From Rubellimicrobium arenae (GTDB lineage Bacteria; Pseudomonadota; Alphaproteobacteria; Rhodobacterales; Rhodobacteraceae): DNA of 64,000 nt. Positions 62,034-64,000 of this stretch are shown piece after piece. The notes beneath the pieces were generated by a model, which was given only the letters and a program-made list of their open reading frames with translations, did no database searches and was not told where the DNA came from. Where the stretch lies: assembly GCF_017916275.1 (NCBI RefSeq), contig NZ_JAFMST010000002.1, positions 1 to 64,000 on the forward strand, in the 5' to 3' direction. Position 1 is the first letter of the stretch; each line of letters opens with the position of its first letter. A program made the position numbers and the translations under genes.

Positions 62034-63974
62034 TTAGACCAAGGTTAGGTCGTTGCGGCTGAGGCTGGCCCCGTCCTGAAGGTCGGCCACCAGCGTGAGC
62101 CCGCCCGCAAGGCTGCCGTTCTGGTCGAACCAGAGCTTGGTGGCGTCCTGCTCCCAGATGAACCGCACATCCCGCTCGGCCGTCCCGCGCAGGACGTTGT
62201 CGTCGGCCATCTGGAACTGGGACGCGAGCACCTGTGCGCCCGCCTTGAGCCCGCCTCCGAACGCTGCCGCGCGGATTTCCAGCCGGTCGTTGTCGCCTGA
62301 GATGTTGTGGAAGTCGGAGAGGACGTCCCCGGCCTCCGCCCGGCTTGCAAACACAAACACGTCGTTGCCCAAGCCCCCCGTCAGGCGGTCTACGCCTGCG
62401 CCACCATTCAGCACATCCTTCCCCTCCGCGCCGAAGATGACGTCGTCACCTGCCAGCCCGGACAGCGAGTTGGCCCCCTTGCTCCCAGTCAGGTTGTTCG
62501 CCAGACCATTGCCCGTTCCGTGAAAGGCCGACGAGCCTATCAGAACGAGATTCTCCACTTGGGCCGCCAGAGCCGTAACGTCGGTAGTGGATCGGATCTG
62601 ATCCGTCCCGCCCGCCGCCTTCTCGATAACTGTGTCGCCTGGCTCACTCATGATGTAGGTGTCGTTACCTGCACCTCCCTCCAGGCGATCTGCACCTGGA
62701 CCGCCGTTCAGCGTGTCATTTCCCGCCCAGCCCAGGAGCGTGTCATCCCCGCCCAGCCCTGAGAGCATGTTGTCGCCCCCGTTTCCGCTCAGACGGTTCC
62801 CAAGTTCGTTGCCAGTGCCGGTGAGGTTACCTGAGCCCGTGAGTTCGAGGCTCTCAGTTTCAGTTCCTAGCGTCCAATCCGAGGTCGACCGGACAAGGTC
62901 AGCGGTGCCACCGCCCACGGCTTCCTTCAGTACATCACCGCTTTGGACCACGTAGGTATCGTTACCAGCACCCCCTTCAATTACATCTGCGCCCGCGCCA
63001 CCATCGAGCGTATCATTTCCATCCCCGCCCAGAAGCGTGTCGTCTCCATTGCCACCTGTCAGGAGGTCCCTACCCGAACCTCCGTCCAAGGTGTCGTTCC
63101 CTTCGCCACCCGAAGCGGTGTCGTTGTCCCGCCCGCCAGAAAGAACGTCGTCGTCGCCGAGTCCGTCCAAGTAGTCTCCTCCCGCACCTCCGAAGAAAGT
63201 ATCAGCACTGTCGCTGCCGATTAGTCTCTCTCTTACTTTAATTACGGGGGTATCGGCGTGAGGAGCAGTTAGGAAAGGAGCATATTCGATGACGCTCGCG
63301 CGGCCCAACGAGTCGTTGCGGTCCAGAATAACTTGATCGATGTACTCAGACGAGTTGGTGCCGAAGTAGTTCTCAACTGCCCGGATCGCCGCCGAACTAT
63401 AGCCGTCCTCCAACTCCAGAGCAGTTCCACCCGCAACATCAAAGGTGTTATGAACCACCGCCACCCGGTCTGCCCCGCCGTAGGCAGCCCACACCCTGAC
63501 ACTCGTGTCGATGAAGGCATTATTCTCAATAACGACTTCTGGCCGATCCGTGCCAATGCTTAGTGCTTCGCAGTTATTGAAGATGTTACCTTTGAAGCCG
63601 CTGGCAGAGGTCGGATACCAAATGTAGAAACCTTCGGTCCAGTTGAAATTTGAGTTGGAGACTTGAAAACTCCCGTAACTGGCATTACCAGTCGGCGGAA
63701 GAAAACTGCCCCCGTTGAAAATCGCGCCTTCAATATCCATCCGCCCTGGCGGATTATGAGATGATCCGAACGTTAGGTGGGCATTGTTGAAAACGACATT
63801 ACTGCCCGTCGTCCCATTAACATCGAGATTACCCCAGACTTGGATGCCCCCACCGTTGACGGTCACACCATCCTCAATGGTCAAAGTGACACCTGGCGCG
63901 ATTTGCACATCATTCTGCAAACTTATTGTAGTGCCGGCTGCCCAAGTCGTGTTCGTTGTGATTATCGTCGGCAT
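62034..63974 (-). CDS. RTX protein with a right-handed beta-helix N-terminus
   Basis: Encodes 646 aa with GGAAGG before the ATG. Residues 1-230 form a parallel beta-helix (short strands, Asn ladders, for example GGGIQVWGNLDVNGTTGSNV), like pectate-lyase-fold proteins. Residues 255-560 carry many RTX repeats (GGxGNDTLDGG) in several blocks, and the C-terminus (LSRNDLTLV) suits type I secretion. There is no signal peptide. It may be an adhesin or polysaccharide-active surface protein. Comparatively AT-rich at its 5' end, suggesting recent transfer. Confidence 0.85.
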   Translation of the reverse strand: MPTIITTNTTWAAGTTISLQNDVQIAPGVTLTIEDGVTVNGGGIQVWGNLDVNGTTGSNVVFNNAHLTFGSSHNPPGRMDIEGAIFNGGSFLPPTGNASYGSFQVSNSNFNWTEGFYIWYPTSASGFKGNIFNNCEALSIGTDRPEVVIENNAFIDTSVRVWAAYGGADRVAVVHNTFDVAGGTALELEDGYSSAAIRAVENYFGTNSSEYIDQVILDRNDSLGRASVIEYAPFLTAPHADTPVIKVRERLIGSDSADTFFGGAGGDYLDGLGDDDVLSGGRDNDTASGGEGNDTLDGGSGRDLLTGGNGDDTLLGGDGNDTLDGGAGADVIEGGAGNDTYVVQSGDVLKEAVGGGTADLVRSTSDWTLGTETESLELTGSGNLTGTGNELGNRLSGNGGDNMLSGLGGDDTLLGWAGNDTLNGGPGADRLEGGAGNDTYIMSEPGDTVIEKAAGGTDQIRSTTDVTALAAQVENLVLIGSSAFHGTGNGLANNLTGSKGANSLSGLAGDDVIFGAEGKDVLNGGAGVDRLTGGLGNDVFVFASRAEAGDVLSDFHNISGDNDRLEIRAAAFGGGLKAGAQVLASQFQMADDNVLRGTAERDVRFIWEQDATKLWFDQNGSLAGGLTLVADLQDGASLSRNDLTLV

Positions 63975-64000
63975 CTCGCCTTCCGCCTGTATTGAAACCG

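Noticed and set aside
62300-63260. Repeats in the RTX gene as a possible CRISPR or satellite
   Set aside because: The periodicity is that of coding nonapeptide calcium-binding repeats, not direct repeats with unique spacers.

Overview
The window is high-GC DNA with alphaproteobacterial features, probably from the Rhodobacterales or a relative. Pointers are the codon use, GGAGG-type ribosome binding sites, an amino-acid-type ABC transporter, RTX proteins with type I secretion-like C-termini, and IS6, IS5 (IS427 group), IS110 and IS3 elements. No rRNA, tRNA, CRISPR array or replication gene was seen. The density of transposon scars and broken genes marks an accessory region (plasmid, chromid or genomic island). 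The genus is an inference, not an identification.

Layout. (1) 1-790: the tail of a possible glycosidase and a scrap of a serine recombinase between IS6-like end scars. (2) 789-14718: a catabolic and uptake cluster. It holds a dimethylargininase-like hydrolase, an SDR, a NodB-fold deacetylase or cyclic-imidase-like enzyme, a periplasmic binding protein, an M20 amidohydrolase, a ThDP enzyme, an MBL hydrolase, a cysteine hydrolase, an ABC permease and ATPase, and a TetR regulator. Two paralogous small proteins of unknown function lie inside it. The set suggests import and stepwise hydrolysis of an unidentified nitrogen compound. (3) 14722-16880: a nested transposon junction (IS6 scar, IS3 remnant, broken IS110, intact IS6). 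(4) 17141-25027: a metalloprotease, a large MBL protein, an unknown protein and a peptidoglycan amidase in one operon, then a patatin-like phospholipase. (5) 25231-27785: a four-gene operon with two paralogous beta-rich proteins. (6) 28325-40313: a redox cluster with a decayed animal-type haem peroxidase, an unknown 152-aa protein, an internally duplicated membrane protein, a DyP peroxidase, a y4iL-type catalase-like protein, a GMC oxidoreductase and a membrane-anchored two-haem cytochrome c. (7) 40995-42681: two head-to-head IS5 copies sharing one CTAG. (8) 42964-46109: a tiny secreted two-cysteine peptide, a polytopic membrane protein and a binding-protein-like periplasmic protein. (9) 47559-55449: a three-gene cassette of a subtilisin-trypsin fusion, a trypsin protein with a degenerate NTPase-like tail, and a P-loop NTPase of STAND type. 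(10) 55458-57174: a scar, an IS110 fragment and a second intact IS6. (11) 57204-63974: an RTX lipase, a secreted metzincin-type protease and a beta-helix RTX protein, with a decayed third IS6 copy.

The two best candidates for undescribed systems are the double-protease plus STAND cassette at 47559-55449, which has the form of an NTP-regulated proteolytic conflict (abortive defence or self/non-self) system, and the phospholipase plus haem-peroxidase plus catalase-like plus GMC plus cytochrome cluster at 23777-40313, which resembles the parts list of a lipid-peroxidation (oxylipin-like) pathway. Both assignments of biological role are inference from domain content and gene order.
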